Positions 53,931 to 63,223 of a stretch of 64,000 nucleotides of DNA are shown here, in pieces. The DNA lies in NCBI GenBank assembly GCA_016869675.1, contig VGDP01000012.1, positions 16,760-80,759 of the forward strand, read 5' to 3'. The DNA comes from Alphaproteobacteria bacterium. GTDB lineage: Bacteria > Pseudomonadota > Alphaproteobacteria > SP197. The first letter of the stretch is position 1, and each line of letters starts with the position of its first letter. Made by a program: the position numbers and the translations under genes. The notes under the pieces were generated by a model that saw only the letters and a program-made list of their open reading frames with translations, ran no database searches and was not told where the DNA came from.

Positions 53931-54638
53931 ATGATCGATCTCTACACCGCCGCGACGCCCAACGGGCAGAAGATCCACATCATGCTGGAGGAGTGCGGGC
54001 TGGTGTACCGCCCCCACTGGATCGACATCGACAAGGGTGAGCAGTTCGACCCGGCGTTCCTGGCGATCAGTCCCAACAACAAGATCCCCGCCATCGTCGA
54101 CCAAGACGGCCCCGGCGGACGGCCGATCGCGATGTTCGAGTCGGGCGCGATCCTGCTCTACCTGGCCACCAAGACAGGCAAATTCCTACCCGCCGAGCCC
54201 ATGGCGTACTGGGACACCCAGCGCTGGCTGTTCTGGCAGGTCGGCGGCTTCGGCCCCATGCTAGGTCAGGCGCATCATTTCAACGCCTACGCGCCCATGC
54301 GCCCCGACGGGCCCGTGGTGCTGCCCTACGCCCAGGAGCGCTACACCAACGAAGCCAACCGGCTTTACGGCTTGCTCGACCGCCACCTCGCCGATCACGC
54401 CTACGTGGCGGCGGACCAGTACACCATCGCCGACATGGCGATCTTTCCCTGGTGCCGGCTGCACAGCCGCCAGCGCGTCGACCTGGACGCCTAACGCCAC
54501 GTCAAGACGTGGTTCGGCCGCATCGCCCAGCGCCCGGCTGTGGCCAAGGACATGAAGACGACTGAGGACATCGTCACCGGCTTCACAAAGGAAAGCTGGG
54601 ACGTCGCCTTCGGCAAACGTCAGCGCAAACAGGGCTGA
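53931..54638 (+). pseudogene. YfcG/YghU-like glutathione S-transferase interrupted by TAA at 54492-54494
   Basis: The N-terminal thioredoxin-fold domain is intact (T-A-A-T-P-N-G-Q-K-I, then I-S-P-N-N-K-I-P-A-I-V-D and E-S-G-A-I-L-L-Y-L). The C-terminal helical domain reads to D-L-D-A, where an in-frame TAA occurs. The same frame then gives R-H-V-K-T-W-F and R-P-A-V and ends at TGA 54636-54638, as expected for this family. A single substitution, such as Tyr TAC to TAA, would explain it. ATG 53931 is favoured with GAGGA upstream over ATG 53913. The truncated 187-residue product might still fold in part. Confidence 0.8.
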
Positions 54639-54645
54639 TCGGGCG

Positions 54646-55083
54646 TTACAGCGTCGTGTGGCGGGCGCGGCAGCCGCGCTCGATGGCGACGGCGATCAGG
54701 CGGTCGAGCCCGAGCCGCTCGCGCAGCAGCTCCATGATGCGCGTCTCCTCGCGGCCGAAGCGGTGGTCGACCGCCGCGATCTCCCAGGCCAGAGCATAGG
54801 CCGTCTCGCGCAGCTTCACCGGCAGCGCCTCGGCGATCACGGTCAGGACCGCCTTCATGCCGTCCTCGTCGGCCAGCAGTGCCGCGCAATGCTTGGCCAC
54901 GGTCGGCAGCTCGTTCTCATCGAAGCCGGCGAACACAGGGAGGCGGCGCACGATGTCGCCGATGCGCCTGAACTCGGCCTCGCGCATCTCGCGGTCGGAG
55001 GCCGAGACGACGATCATGGTGTAGATCAGCGCCGAATGGTGGTCGATGGTCGTGGTGTGGTCGACCGGCTTGGACGCGTTCAT
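54646..55083 (-). CDS. TerB-like tellurite-resistance-family protein
   Basis: A 145-residue helical protein with the TerB-like core: acidic residues in D-E-N-E-L, D-E-D-G-M-K and E-I-A-A-V-D-H-R-F-G-R-E-E, which likely bind metal. Such stand-alone TerB proteins are linked to stress responses, with uncertain function. ATG 55083 and GTG 55089 are both possible starts. It stops 7 bases from the GST stop (convergent). Confidence 0.75.
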   Translation of the reverse strand: MNASKPVDHTTTIDHHSALIYTMIVVSASDREMREAEFRRIGDIVRRLPVFAGFDENELPTVAKHCAALLADEDGMKAVLTVIAEALPVKLRETAYALAWEIAAVDHRFGREETRIMELLRERLGLDRLIAVAIERGCRARHTTL

Positions 55084-55140
55084 GCGCACTCCGTTCCTGC
55101 CGCGTCACATAGCCGGGCGGCCCGCACGGGTCAACCGCCC

Positions 55141-55190
55141 CGGTCAATCGCTCCGGTAGCCGGCCAGGAAGTGGCGCGGCGCGGCGATCG
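55141..55190. repeat. decayed copy of the dinG 3' end (matches 57021-57070)
   Basis: Fifty bases match 57021-57070 at 44 of 50 positions without gaps, by eye. Both copies keep the stop codon and the same C-terminal residues (F-L-A-G-Y-R then S-D or G-D). The two copies flank the ABC-F gene as direct repeats, which suggests the gene entered at, or was duplicated with, the dinG end. Confidence 0.7.
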
Positions 55191-55216
55191 CCCCGTCCCT
55201 AGCGGTACCAGCGCGG

Positions 55217-56729
55217 TCAGCCGCCGGCCATGGCGGCGAAGAACCCTTCCGGATCGCCGCGTTCGACGAGCCGATGGCCGGCGATCTCGAAGAAGCGGGT
55301 GCCGATGGTCCGGACGAAACTGCGGTCGTGCGAAACGACGATGCAGCTCGCACCGTGTTCCAGGATTTCGGCCTCGAGCCGTTCCTGGCCAGCGATATCC
55401 ACGTGGTTGGTCGCTTCATCCAGGAGATAGAAGTTCGGCTCGCTGAGCCTGAGCGCGAGCAGCACCAGGCGCGCCCGCTGGCCCAGGCTCAAGCCGCCGA
55501 TGGGTTTCGTCTGCTTCTCGATCGGGAAGCCGGCGCCCGCGAGCAGTGACGTGGTGCGTTGATCGCCTTGCCAAAACCCTGCGATGACGTCGAACGGCGT
55601 CCCCGCGCCCGGAAGCTGCGACATGGCCTGGTCGGTGGTGCCCAGCTTCAGCGACGCCGTGACGCGGACGCCCTGGATGTCGTCGCTCGCGATGGCACGG
55701 GCCAGCAACTTCATGAACTGCGACTTTCCGGCCCCGTTGCGCCCGAGCAGCGCGAGCCGATCGCCCTGACAGAGGTGAAGCTTGGGCACCGTGAACAACG
55801 GGCGCCCGTCGGGCGCCGCCACCGTGACGTTCTCCATGGCCACCAGGACCTTCGCGCGAATGCCGGCGTTGGCGAGGCGGATGTCGCCGGACTTCTCCTT
55901 GTGTGGCGGCACGACCGCCGACTCGATCTTGGCGGCGCGCTCCTTGAGATGCTTCGCCTTGACCGTCAGAAGGTCCGAGCCGGAGTTGATGCCGATGTTG
56001 GTCAGCTTGGCCGCCTGGCGGCGCAGCTGCTGGGCATCCTTGAGATCGCGTTCCTGCTGGCGGGCCGTCGCCTGGTCGGCTTCGGCCAGCGCGGCGCGGG
56101 CGCGGCCGTAGGGCAGCGCGAAGCACGGTGACGATCCCGGCCTCAGGAACAGCGTTTGGTTCGTCGTCGCGTCGAGGAAACTGCGGTCGTGGCTGGCAAT
56201 GACGATCGGCATGGCGCGCGTCGCGCCGTTCAGCCAACGCTCCAACTGGATGATCTTGCCCAGGTCCAGATGGTTGGTGGGTTCGTCGAGCAGCAGCACA
56301 TCCGGCTCGTTGACCCAGACCCGCGCGATTAGCATGAGCCTCTGCCAGCCGCCCGACAGCCGCGCGACCGGGCGGCCACGCATGTCGTCCGGTGCCTCGA
56401 ACGCGTCGAGCGCGACCTCGACGCGCCAGCCGTCGCTGTCGCGGGGATTCGGCCGTCAGGGCATCCAGCACCGCGTCGCGCAGCGTCAACGCGTGCAGGG
56501 TGTGTGGAACGTCCTGCTCGACGAAGCCGATGCGCAGGCCCCGTGAGCGGACGATGGCGCCGCTGCTCGGTTCCTGGCGGCCGGCGATGCAGCGCAGCAG
56601 CGTCGTCTTGCCCGCGCCGTTGCCGGCGACGAGACCGACGCAGTCCCCCTCGCCGATGACGATCGAGACGTCGTTGAAGACCGGTTCGGTGGCGATGACG
56701 CCGACGGCATTGAGGCTGATGGAGCCCAT
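55217..56729 (-). pseudogene. ABC-F family ATPase with a one-base frameshift at 56443-56446
   Basis: The N-terminal part from ATG 56729 carries the first Walker A G-N-G-A-G-K-T-T and the Q-E-P-S-S-G region. The rest, in another frame, carries L-S-G-G-W-Q-R-L-M, L-L-L-D-E-P-T-N-H-L-D, a linker, the second Walker A G-R-N-G-A-G-K-S and D-E-A-T-N-H-V-D. Removing one G from the run of four at 56443-56446 joins the halves through S-D-G-W-R-V-E-V-A-L-D-A-F. ABC-F proteins act on the ribosome and may give antibiotic protection or relieve stalling. A homopolymer miscall is as likely as a mutation. Confidence 0.85.
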
Positions 56730-56827
56730 GGCACGATCTCTGGTCTTGAGGGAACCAAGGCGCGTAGGCGCCGGTGTAGGTAAACCAGAGAGCAGAACGG
56801 GAAAGGTGTCCGGACCCCTTTGGTCAG

Positions 56828-56849
56828 CCCTGCAGCAACGGCTGCAGGG
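56828..56849 (-). promoter_or_regulatory. perfect hairpin in the ABC-F leader
   Basis: CCCTGCAGC, a 4-base loop and GCTGCAGGG form a 9-bp perfect stem about 100 bases upstream of the ABC-F start codon, on the leader side. Leaders of antibiotic-responsive ABC-F genes often contain attenuators, so this is a candidate. No T-run or leader peptide could be confirmed. Confidence 0.35.
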
Positions 56850-57023
56850 CGTGAACAGGGCCACGCGTGCGATGCCAGTCAACTCGGATCGTCATGGGCT
56901 GGTTCATAAACCGCGACGGCATGCGACTTCAAGCGGCGATGACCGCCATCGCCATGGGTCCCCGCCGCCCGCAACGAACGTCGCCTCGCCTCTCGCTGCG
57001 GCCGGCGCGCGCCCGATGCCCGA
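56850..57023. other. intergenic stretch between the ABC-F and dinG-like genes
   Basis: About 170 bases continuing upstream of the ABC-F leader hairpin to the dinG-like stop. I see no gene-like reading frame and no clear promoter. Short open frames here have no ribosome site or coding pattern. Confidence 0.4.
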
Positions 57024-59741
57024 TCAATCGCCCCGGTACCCGGCCAGGAAGGCGCGCGTCGCGGCGATCGCCGCGGCCAGGCCGCAGCGTTCCACCGCCA
57101 CGCCCTCGGGGAAGGCCGAGGCGAGTCGCGAGGGTAGCATGGCGTCGAGCATGACGAACACGCCACGGTCGTCGGCCCGGCGCACCAGGCGGCCGAACGC
57201 CTGGCGCAGCTTGAGCCGGGCAATGCGGTCGTCGAAGCGCGCGCCGCCGAAGGCGGCCCGGCGCGCCTTGTGCAGGATGTCGGGCCGCGGCCACGGCACG
57301 CGGTCGAACACGATCAGGCGCAGACTGGGTCCCGGCACGTCGACGCCGTCGCGCACCGCGTCGGTGCCCAGCAGGCACGCGCGCTCCTCGGCACGGAAGA
57401 TGTCGACGAGCGTGCCGGTGTCCATGGCGTCCACGTGCTGGGCGTAGAGCGGGATGCCGGCGGCCTCGAGCGCGCCGCCGATGCGCGCGTGCACGGCGCG
57501 CAGCCGCGCGATCGCCGTGAACAGGCCGAGCGCGCCGCCCCCCGCCGCCAGGAATAGCTCGCGGTAGGCGGCGGCGATGTCGTCGGGCGCGTCGCGGCGC
57601 ACGTCGCGCACCACCAGCACACGGGTCTGGCGGGCGTAGTCGAAGGGCGACGGCACGGCTACGCGCACGGCGGCGCCGTCCAGGTGCGCGGCGCCGGTCA
57701 GGGTCTCGGCCGCCTGCCACGCCTCGACCGGATCGCCGCCCGCGTCGCGCAGGGTCGCCGAGGTCACCAGCACGCCGTGGGCCGGACGCACCACCGCCTC
57801 GGCGAAAGGCTTGGTCGGATCGACCCCGTGGCGGTGGTAGCCGACGTCGATGTCGTGGCCGTCGATCCGGTCGATGGCGAACCAGTCGACGAACGCCTCG
57901 GGCACGGCATCGCCCAGCGCGGCCAGCATGGCGCGCCAGGCGGGCACGATGACCGTGCCGCGCCGTTCCAGCGCGCGCCCCTGGGCCTCGAGCCGCACGC
58001 GGGTCGCCCCGTCGAGCGTCGCCGCGTCCTCGTCGAGTCGGCGCGCGAAGCGTCGCGCGAGCTCGACCATGGGCTGGGCCAGCCGGGCGAGCGCGGCGTC
58101 GAGCGCCTGGGCCGCGTGAAGCGCGCCTTTGACCAGCGGCTCGGTCGGCGCCTCGAGGCTGTAGGGGCTGGCGGCGTCCTCGGCGCGCGCCAGCACCTGG
58201 GCGCGCACGCGTGCGAGGAACGTCTCGGTCGGCCCCATGGGATCGCCGGTCGCCACCCGGCGCAGCCAGCCTTCGGCGGGCAGCGCCCGTGCCGCCGTGA
58301 GGATCTCCTCGAGCAACGCGCGCTTCTCGTCGTCCTCGATCAGGTCGCCGGCGCGGCGTTCCAGGCCGCGGGCGCTGCGGTTACGCCGGCCCTCGCCGCC
58401 CAGCAGCCAGCGGCGCAAGTCGGCGGTCTCGCGCCCCGAAAGGTGCGCCGAGAACGCGCTGTCGGCCGCGTCAAACACATGATGCCCTTCGTCGAACACG
58501 ATGTGGGTCGGCAACCAGGTGTCGGCGGCGGCGTGCGCCGCCTGGACCATGACCAGCGCGTGGTTGGCGATGACCACGTCGGCCCGGCGCGCCCGGCGGA
58601 CCGAATCTTCGATGAAACAGCGGCCGTAGTGCGGGCAGGCGCTGTATAGGCATTCGCCGCGCCGGTCGGCAAGGCCGAGCGTGACGCGCGCGCCCAGGAG
58701 CTCGACCAGCCACGCCGGAAAGTCACCGCCGGTCAGATCGCCGTCGCGCGTCGCCTCGGCCCAGCGCGCGACCAGGCCGAGCGCGATGGCGTCGCGCGGC
58801 CGGCCGAGCGCGCCGGCCACCGCTTCCTCCAGGTTCAAGAGGCACAGGTAGTTCTCGCGCCCCTTGCGCACGACCACGCGGCGCGCCTTGGCAGCGGCGT
58901 CGGCGAACAGGCGATCGAGTTCGTGGTCGACCTGACGCTGCAGGTTGCGCGTGTAGGTGGAGACCCACACGGCACCGTCGTTCTTCTCGGCCCAGACGCT
59001 GGCCGGCGCCAGGTAGCCGAGCGTCTTGCCGACGCCCGTGCCGGCCTCGGCGACCACGAGGTTGGGCTGGCCGTCCTCCTCGCGCGGGGCGAAGGCGCGC
59101 GCGACTGCCGCCGCGTAGTCGGCCTGCTCCGGCCGGTCCTCGGCGTTCGCGCCTAGCATGGCGGCCAACCGGCGCCGCGCCTCGCCGTCGGTGACCGGCG
59201 CGCAGCCGGCCGGCGGCCGGGGCGCCGTTTCCTGCCATTCGGGCAGCCGGCGCCAGACGTCGAGCCCGCCGGGCGGCGCCGTGCCCACGACGGCCTGCAC
59301 GGCTTCGGCCCATGGCCAGCCGCCGCGCGCCATGGTGGCGGCCACGGCCGCCGCGGCCTGGCGTGCGGGCTCGTCCAAGGCCGCCAACTCGGCCGTCAGG
59401 GCCTGGGCGGTGCGCGCCACGGTCGTCGCCTGGGTCCCCAGGCCGTCGGGTGCCGGCAGGCCGAGCAAGGCGGCCAGCCCGGCGGGGGTCGGCACGAAGA
59501 ACGTGCCCGGGCGGACGAAGGCGGCGAGTTGAAGCACGTCGCGCAGCGCGCCGGCCTCCAGGCCGAGCCGGCGCAGCGTCGCCGGGCCGTGGCAGACCAG
59601 CGGCGGCGGCCCTGCGGCGATACGCCGGCGCGCCTCGTCCTTGGCGATCGTCCGGGCGCCGTCCGCGTCGGCGAGCGCCGCGCCGCCGGCGCCCACGACG
59701 AGCGCGGGTGCCGCCGCCACGAGCCGGGTTGGATTGGTCAT
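57024..59741 (-). CDS. dinG: DinG/XPD-type ATP-dependent DNA helicase
   Basis: A 905-residue superfamily 2 helicase. After an extra N-terminal region of about 200 residues comes Walker A A-E-A-G-T-G-V-G-K-T (231-240). Four Fe-S cysteines follow at 300, 364, 369 and 375, then the D-E-G-H box at 417-420, and C-terminal motifs with L-R-Q-A-F-G-R-L-V-R-R. The Fe-S cluster couples DNA unwinding as in DinG/XPD. The N-terminal region differs from E. coli DinG and may recruit the helicase. ATG 59741 is chosen by its position just before the first ordered segment. It is divergent from lysK. Confidence 0.9.
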   Translation of the reverse strand: MTNPTRLVAAAPALVVGAGGAALADADGARTIAKDEARRRIAAGPPPLVCHGPATLRRLGLEAGALRDVLQLAAFVRPGTFFVPTPAGLAALLGLPAPDGLGTQATTVARTAQALTAELAALDEPARQAAAAVAATMARGGWPWAEAVQAVVGTAPPGGLDVWRRLPEWQETAPRPPAGCAPVTDGEARRRLAAMLGANAEDRPEQADYAAAVARAFAPREEDGQPNLVVAEAGTGVGKTLGYLAPASVWAEKNDGAVWVSTYTRNLQRQVDHELDRLFADAAAKARRVVVRKGRENYLCLLNLEEAVAGALGRPRDAIALGLVARWAEATRDGDLTGGDFPAWLVELLGARVTLGLADRRGECLYSACPHYGRCFIEDSVRRARRADVVIANHALVMVQAAHAAADTWLPTHIVFDEGHHVFDAADSAFSAHLSGRETADLRRWLLGGEGRRNRSARGLERRAGDLIEDDEKRALLEEILTAARALPAEGWLRRVATGDPMGPTETFLARVRAQVLARAEDAASPYSLEAPTEPLVKGALHAAQALDAALARLAQPMVELARRFARRLDEDAATLDGATRVRLEAQGRALERRGTVIVPAWRAMLAALGDAVPEAFVDWFAIDRIDGHDIDVGYHRHGVDPTKPFAEAVVRPAHGVLVTSATLRDAGGDPVEAWQAAETLTGAAHLDGAAVRVAVPSPFDYARQTRVLVVRDVRRDAPDDIAAAYRELFLAAGGGALGLFTAIARLRAVHARIGGALEAAGIPLYAQHVDAMDTGTLVDIFRAEERACLLGTDAVRDGVDVPGPSLRLIVFDRVPWPRPDILHKARRAAFGGARFDDRIARLKLRQAFGRLVRRADDRGVFVMLDAMLPSRLASAFPEGVAVERCGLAAAIAATRAFLAGYRGD

Positions 59742-59767
59742 GCGCCGACTATAGCGGCCGCGGCGCG

Positions 59768-59796
59768 TTGACGCTCCCGGCCGCGCTCCGTAGGGT
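59768..59796 (+). promoter_or_regulatory. probable promoter of lysK
   Basis: TTGACG at 59768-59773, a 17-base spacer and TAGGGT at 59791-59796 lie just before lysK, leaving a leader of roughly 15-20 bases with GGAGGAG. Spacing is ideal and the -35 is good; the -10 is weak. Confidence 0.45.
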
Positions 59797-59817
59797 CCGG
59801 CAGCCGCGGAGGAGCCG

Positions 59818-61398
59818 ATGACCGAGTTGCGCGACCTTGCCCAAGCCTGCAACGCCTGGCCGTTCGTCGAAGCGCGCAAGCTGGTGGCACGCTTCGCCAA
59901 GGCGCCGCCGGCCAAGGGCTACGTGCTGTTCGAGACCGGCTATGGCCCCTCGGGCCTGCCGCACATCGGCACGTTCGGCGAAGTGGCGCGCACGTCCATG
60001 GTGCGCCACGCCTTCGCCCGGCTCTCCGACCTGCCGACCCGGCTGTTCGCGTTTTCCGACGACATGGACGGGATGCGCAAGGTCCCGACCAACGTGCCGA
60101 ACCAGGCCATGCTGAACGAGCACATCGGCCGGCCGCTGACCTGCGTGCCCGACCCGTTCGGCAAGTACGAGTCCTTCGGGCACCACAACAATGCCATGCT
60201 GCGCGCGTTCCTGGACCGCTTCGGCTTCGACTACGAGTTCCAGTCCTCGACCGATTGGTACAGCTCGGGCCGGTTCGACGCGACGCTGCGCCTGGTGCTG
60301 CGCCACTACGACGCGGTCATGGCGATCATGCTGCCGACGCTGGGACCCGAACGTCGCGCCAGCTTCGCACCGTTCCTGCCGGTGTGCCCGCGCACGGGCC
60401 GCGTGCTGCAGGTGCCCATTGTCGGGCGCGACCTGGACGCCGGCACGGTCGCCTACCGCGACCCCGAGACCGGCGAGCACGTGGACGTGCCGGTGACCGG
60501 CGGCCACTGCAAGCTCGGCTGGAAGACCGACTGGGCCATGCGCTGGACCGCCATGGCCGTGGACTACGAGATGTCCGGTAAGGACCTGATCGATTCGGTC
60601 AAGGTGTCCAGCCGCATCTGCGCGGCGCTGGGCGGCGAACCGCCGGCGGGCTTCAACTACGAGCTGTTCCTCGACGACAAGGGCGAGAAGATCTCGAAGT
60701 CCAGGGGCAACGGCCTGACCATCGAGGAATGGCTGGCCTACGGCACCGAGGAGTCCCTGTCGCTGTTCATGTACGCCAACCCGCAGCGCGCCAAGCGGCT
60801 CTACTTCGACGTCATCCCGCGTCACGTCGACGAGTACGCCGACTGGCTGGTCAAGTCGCGTGCCGAGGCTCCGGAACGCATCCTCGACAATCCGGTCTGG
60901 CACATTCACCAGGGCACGCCGCCGGCGCCGACCCAGCCGCTGACCTACGCCGTGCTGCTGAACCTGGCCAGCGTGTGCAACGCTGAGGACAAGGCGGTGC
61001 TGTGGGGCTTCATCAGCCGCTACGTCAAGGACGCCACGCCGGCCAACGCGCCCATGCTCGACCGGCTGGCCGGCTTCGCCGTGCGCTACTACCAGGACTT
61101 GGTCAAGCCGGCGAAGCGATTCCGCGCGCCGACCGCGCAGGAGCGCGCAGCGATCGCCGACCTGCGCGCCGTGCTGGCCGGTCTGGCGCCAGGCGCGGAC
61201 GCCGAGGCGATCCAGTACCAGGTCTACGAGGCGGGCAGGCGTCACGGCTTCGCCAACCTGCGCGATTGGTTCAAGGCGCTCTACGAGGTGCTCATGGGCC
61301 AGTCCGAAGGGCCGCGCATGGGCTCCTTCATCGCGCTCTATGGCATCGCCGAGACGCTCGCCCTGATCGACAAAGCGCTGTCCGGCGGTCTGACCTGA
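59818..61398 (+). CDS. lysK: class I lysyl-tRNA synthetase
   Basis: A 526-residue class I LysRS, the archaeal-type enzyme also found in many alphaproteobacteria. The HIGH equivalent is P-H-I-G (residues 48-51) and the KMSKS equivalent is K-I-S-K-S about 240 residues later. Length and helical C-terminal domain are normal. GGAGGAG precedes ATG 59818. Its stop lies 3 bases before the relic of a VapC toxin on the other strand. Confidence 0.95.
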   Translation: MTELRDLAQACNAWPFVEARKLVARFAKAPPAKGYVLFETGYGPSGLPHIGTFGEVARTSMVRHAFARLSDLPTRLFAFSDDMDGMRKVPTNVPNQAMLNEHIGRPLTCVPDPFGKYESFGHHNNAMLRAFLDRFGFDYEFQSSTDWYSSGRFDATLRLVLRHYDAVMAIMLPTLGPERRASFAPFLPVCPRTGRVLQVPIVGRDLDAGTVAYRDPETGEHVDVPVTGGHCKLGWKTDWAMRWTAMAVDYEMSGKDLIDSVKVSSRICAALGGEPPAGFNYELFLDDKGEKISKSRGNGLTIEEWLAYGTEESLSLFMYANPQRAKRLYFDVIPRHVDEYADWLVKSRAEAPERILDNPVWHIHQGTPPAPTQPLTYAVLLNLASVCNAEDKAVLWGFISRYVKDATPANAPMLDRLAGFAVRYYQDLVKPAKRFRAPTAQERAAIADLRAVLAGLAPGADAEAIQYQVYEAGRRHGFANLRDWFKALYEVLMGQSEGPRMGSFIALYGIAETLALIDKALSGGLT

Positions 61399-61401
61399 AG
61401 G

Positions 61402-61470
61402 CTACAGCGCGGGCGTGACGTCGGTCGCGGCGAAGATGACGGCCAGCATGGCCGAGCTATCGACAATCAC
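61402..61470 (-). pseudogene. VapC toxin remnant (first 22 codons)
   Basis: From GTG 61470, which overlaps the antitoxin stop by GTGA, the frame encodes the typical PIN-domain start I-V-D-S-S-A-M-L-A-V-I-F with the first catalytic Asp. It then reaches a stop at 61402 after 22 residues, next to the lysK stop. The rest of the roughly 130-residue PIN domain is missing, so the toxin cannot be active. Confidence 0.75.
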
Positions 61471-61722
61471 TTCGGCATCCCGATGTCGTCGTAGAAGAAG
61501 TCGCCGTGGTCGAGCGAATGACCGGGCTCCGTCATGTGAGCGGCACAGCGCCCGCCAATCTCGAGCATCTCCTCGACGGTGGCCTTGGCCTGCCGACGCC
61601 CGGTGATGCGCTCAAGACGTTCCGTGAGCGCCTCGACCACGACTCGCGTCATCGACCCCCCGTCTCGGCGGCGAGTCTGCGCGCCAACTCGTGAGCCTGG
61701 GGTCCTTGACGTTCAGGGACAC
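61467..61722 (-). pseudogene. VapB-type antitoxin (Rv0623-like) with two frameshifts
   Basis: The pieces reconstruct a usual VapB: M-S-L-N-V-K-D-P-R, then L-A-R-R-L-A-A-E-T-G, then T-R-V-V-V-E-A-L-T-E-R-L and the C-terminal toxin-binding tail with H-G-D-F-F-Y-D-D-I-G-M-P. Two single-base losses are needed, one after the ninth to eleventh codon and one in a run of six G/C bases just before the internal ATG at 61652. That ATG could still start a 61-residue fragment lacking the DNA-binding part. Confidence 0.75.
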
Positions 61723-61741
61723 ATCGATCGGTCAATCGAGC

Positions 61742-63223
61742 CTAGGGCATCTCGAACGGCGGCGTGGCGAGATCGCCGAGGCACGGGCTCGCCGCGGCGG
61801 TGACCGGATCGTCGAGGAACGCCGCCACGACCTCGAGCGCGCAGGGCGTGGCGAACGTCACGGCGTGGCCGTAGCCCGGGAAGCGGATCAGGGTCGCCTG
61901 GCTCAGGTGGTGCGCCGCCGCCTCGGCCCAGGCTGGTGGCGTCACCAGATCCTCCTCGCCGACCAGCAGGAGTACCGGCACGTCGGACACGGCCGGGGCG
62001 CGCGCGGCCGCGCCCAGGGACGCGACGCCGAGCGAGGCGCACCACGCTTCGCCGTCCGGCACGCGGTCGTGCTTCAGGTCGTGGATGTCCGAGACCCGCG
62101 CGCCGGCCGGGTCGACAAAGCCGCGCACCTCGCCGCACCAGCGCGCGTCGAGCGCGAGCGAGGCCATGCCGTCCTCGCGTTCGTACCACACCAGCGCGCC
62201 GACGATGCCCGCCAGGCGATCGAAATCGCCGGCCTCGGCATCGGCCAGCGCGGCCGGCACCGCGCGGCTGGCAGCCGCGTCGTAGGTCAGCACCTCGATG
62301 GCCTCGGCCACCGCCCGGCCGTCCATCACCAGGGTCGGCGCGGCCACGTCGTCCGGGTCCTCGGTCCAGGTCAGCGGTTCGCGGTCGAGCGCCGCGACGA
62401 CACGCTCGAACATGGCCGGCAGATCGGGGTAGCGCGCGGCGCAAGAAGGATCGGCGGCGCACAGGGCGAACAGGCGACGGCGCCAGCGGTCGTCCTCGTC
62501 GTCCACCAGATCGTCGGGGACATCGGGCGTCATGACCGAATCGAGCACGATCGAGCGGATGCCTTCCGGATCGTCGCGCAGCACCGTCAGCGCCAGGTAC
62601 GTACCGTAGGACACGCCCCACAGGTGCCATGATCGGTAGCCGAGGGCCCGCAGCACCGCGGGCATGTCGGCGGCGCGCTGGTCGGTGGTGAACGCGCCGA
62701 GTGGCACGCCCTGGTCGCGCAGCGCCGCGGCGCACCCCGCGATGGCGTCGAGCCGGGTGTCGCGGGCGCCGCCGCGCGCCGCGAGCCCTTCGGCGAGCAG
62801 CGCCTCGACCGCCGCCTTGAACGGCGGGCAGTCGATGCTGGGCCGCGACGGCGGCGAACCACGCTGGGCCAGGATCACCAGGTCGCGCCGACCGAGGAAG
62901 GGATAGTCCTCGAGCGCCTGCCACCACACGCCCACGTCGTCGACGCCGAGGAACGCGTTGCCGCCCGGCCCACCATCGAGATAGACGAGCGGCGCTTCGT
63001 TTCCGCCTGCCGCGCCCTCGATCACCAGGACGAACAGCGCGACGTCGAGCGCGGCGGACGCCCCACTGCCGAGCGGGCGCGTGACGCGGTGGCACGTGGC
63101 CTCGACCCCCGGTGGTACCTCGAACGGACACGCGACGACCTCGGCCTCGGTCGCCTTCGCGCTGTCCGCCGTCCCCGCTACCAGCGCCAGGCCCGCCGCG
63201 AGCAGCGAGCGCCATCGGATCAC
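61742..63223 (-). CDS. exported alpha/beta-hydrolase (tripeptidyl aminopeptidase/proline iminopeptidase-like)
   Basis: A 493-residue protein with an N-terminal signal peptide of about 24 residues (I-R-W-R-S-L-L-A-A-G-L-A-L-V-A-G). The oxyanion region is Y-L-D-G-G-P-G-G, the nucleophile is Ser205 in G-V-S-Y-G, and the C-terminal His is in G-Y-G-H-A-V-T-F. Several Cys residues fit a periplasmic, disulphide-bonded peptidase of the SlpD/SlpE or tricorn-cofactor type. GTG 63223 overlaps the stop of the gene upstream by GTGA. Confidence 0.83.
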   Translation of the reverse strand: MIRWRSLLAAGLALVAGTADSAKATEAEVVACPFEVPPGVEATCHRVTRPLGSGASAALDVALFVLVIEGAAGGNEAPLVYLDGGPGGNAFLGVDDVGVWWQALEDYPFLGRRDLVILAQRGSPPSRPSIDCPPFKAAVEALLAEGLAARGGARDTRLDAIAGCAAALRDQGVPLGAFTTDQRAADMPAVLRALGYRSWHLWGVSYGTYLALTVLRDDPEGIRSIVLDSVMTPDVPDDLVDDEDDRWRRRLFALCAADPSCAARYPDLPAMFERVVAALDREPLTWTEDPDDVAAPTLVMDGRAVAEAIEVLTYDAAASRAVPAALADAEAGDFDRLAGIVGALVWYEREDGMASLALDARWCGEVRGFVDPAGARVSDIHDLKHDRVPDGEAWCASLGVASLGAAARAPAVSDVPVLLLVGEEDLVTPPAWAEAAAHHLSQATLIRFPGYGHAVTFATPCALEVVAAFLDDPVTAAASPCLGDLATPPFEMP

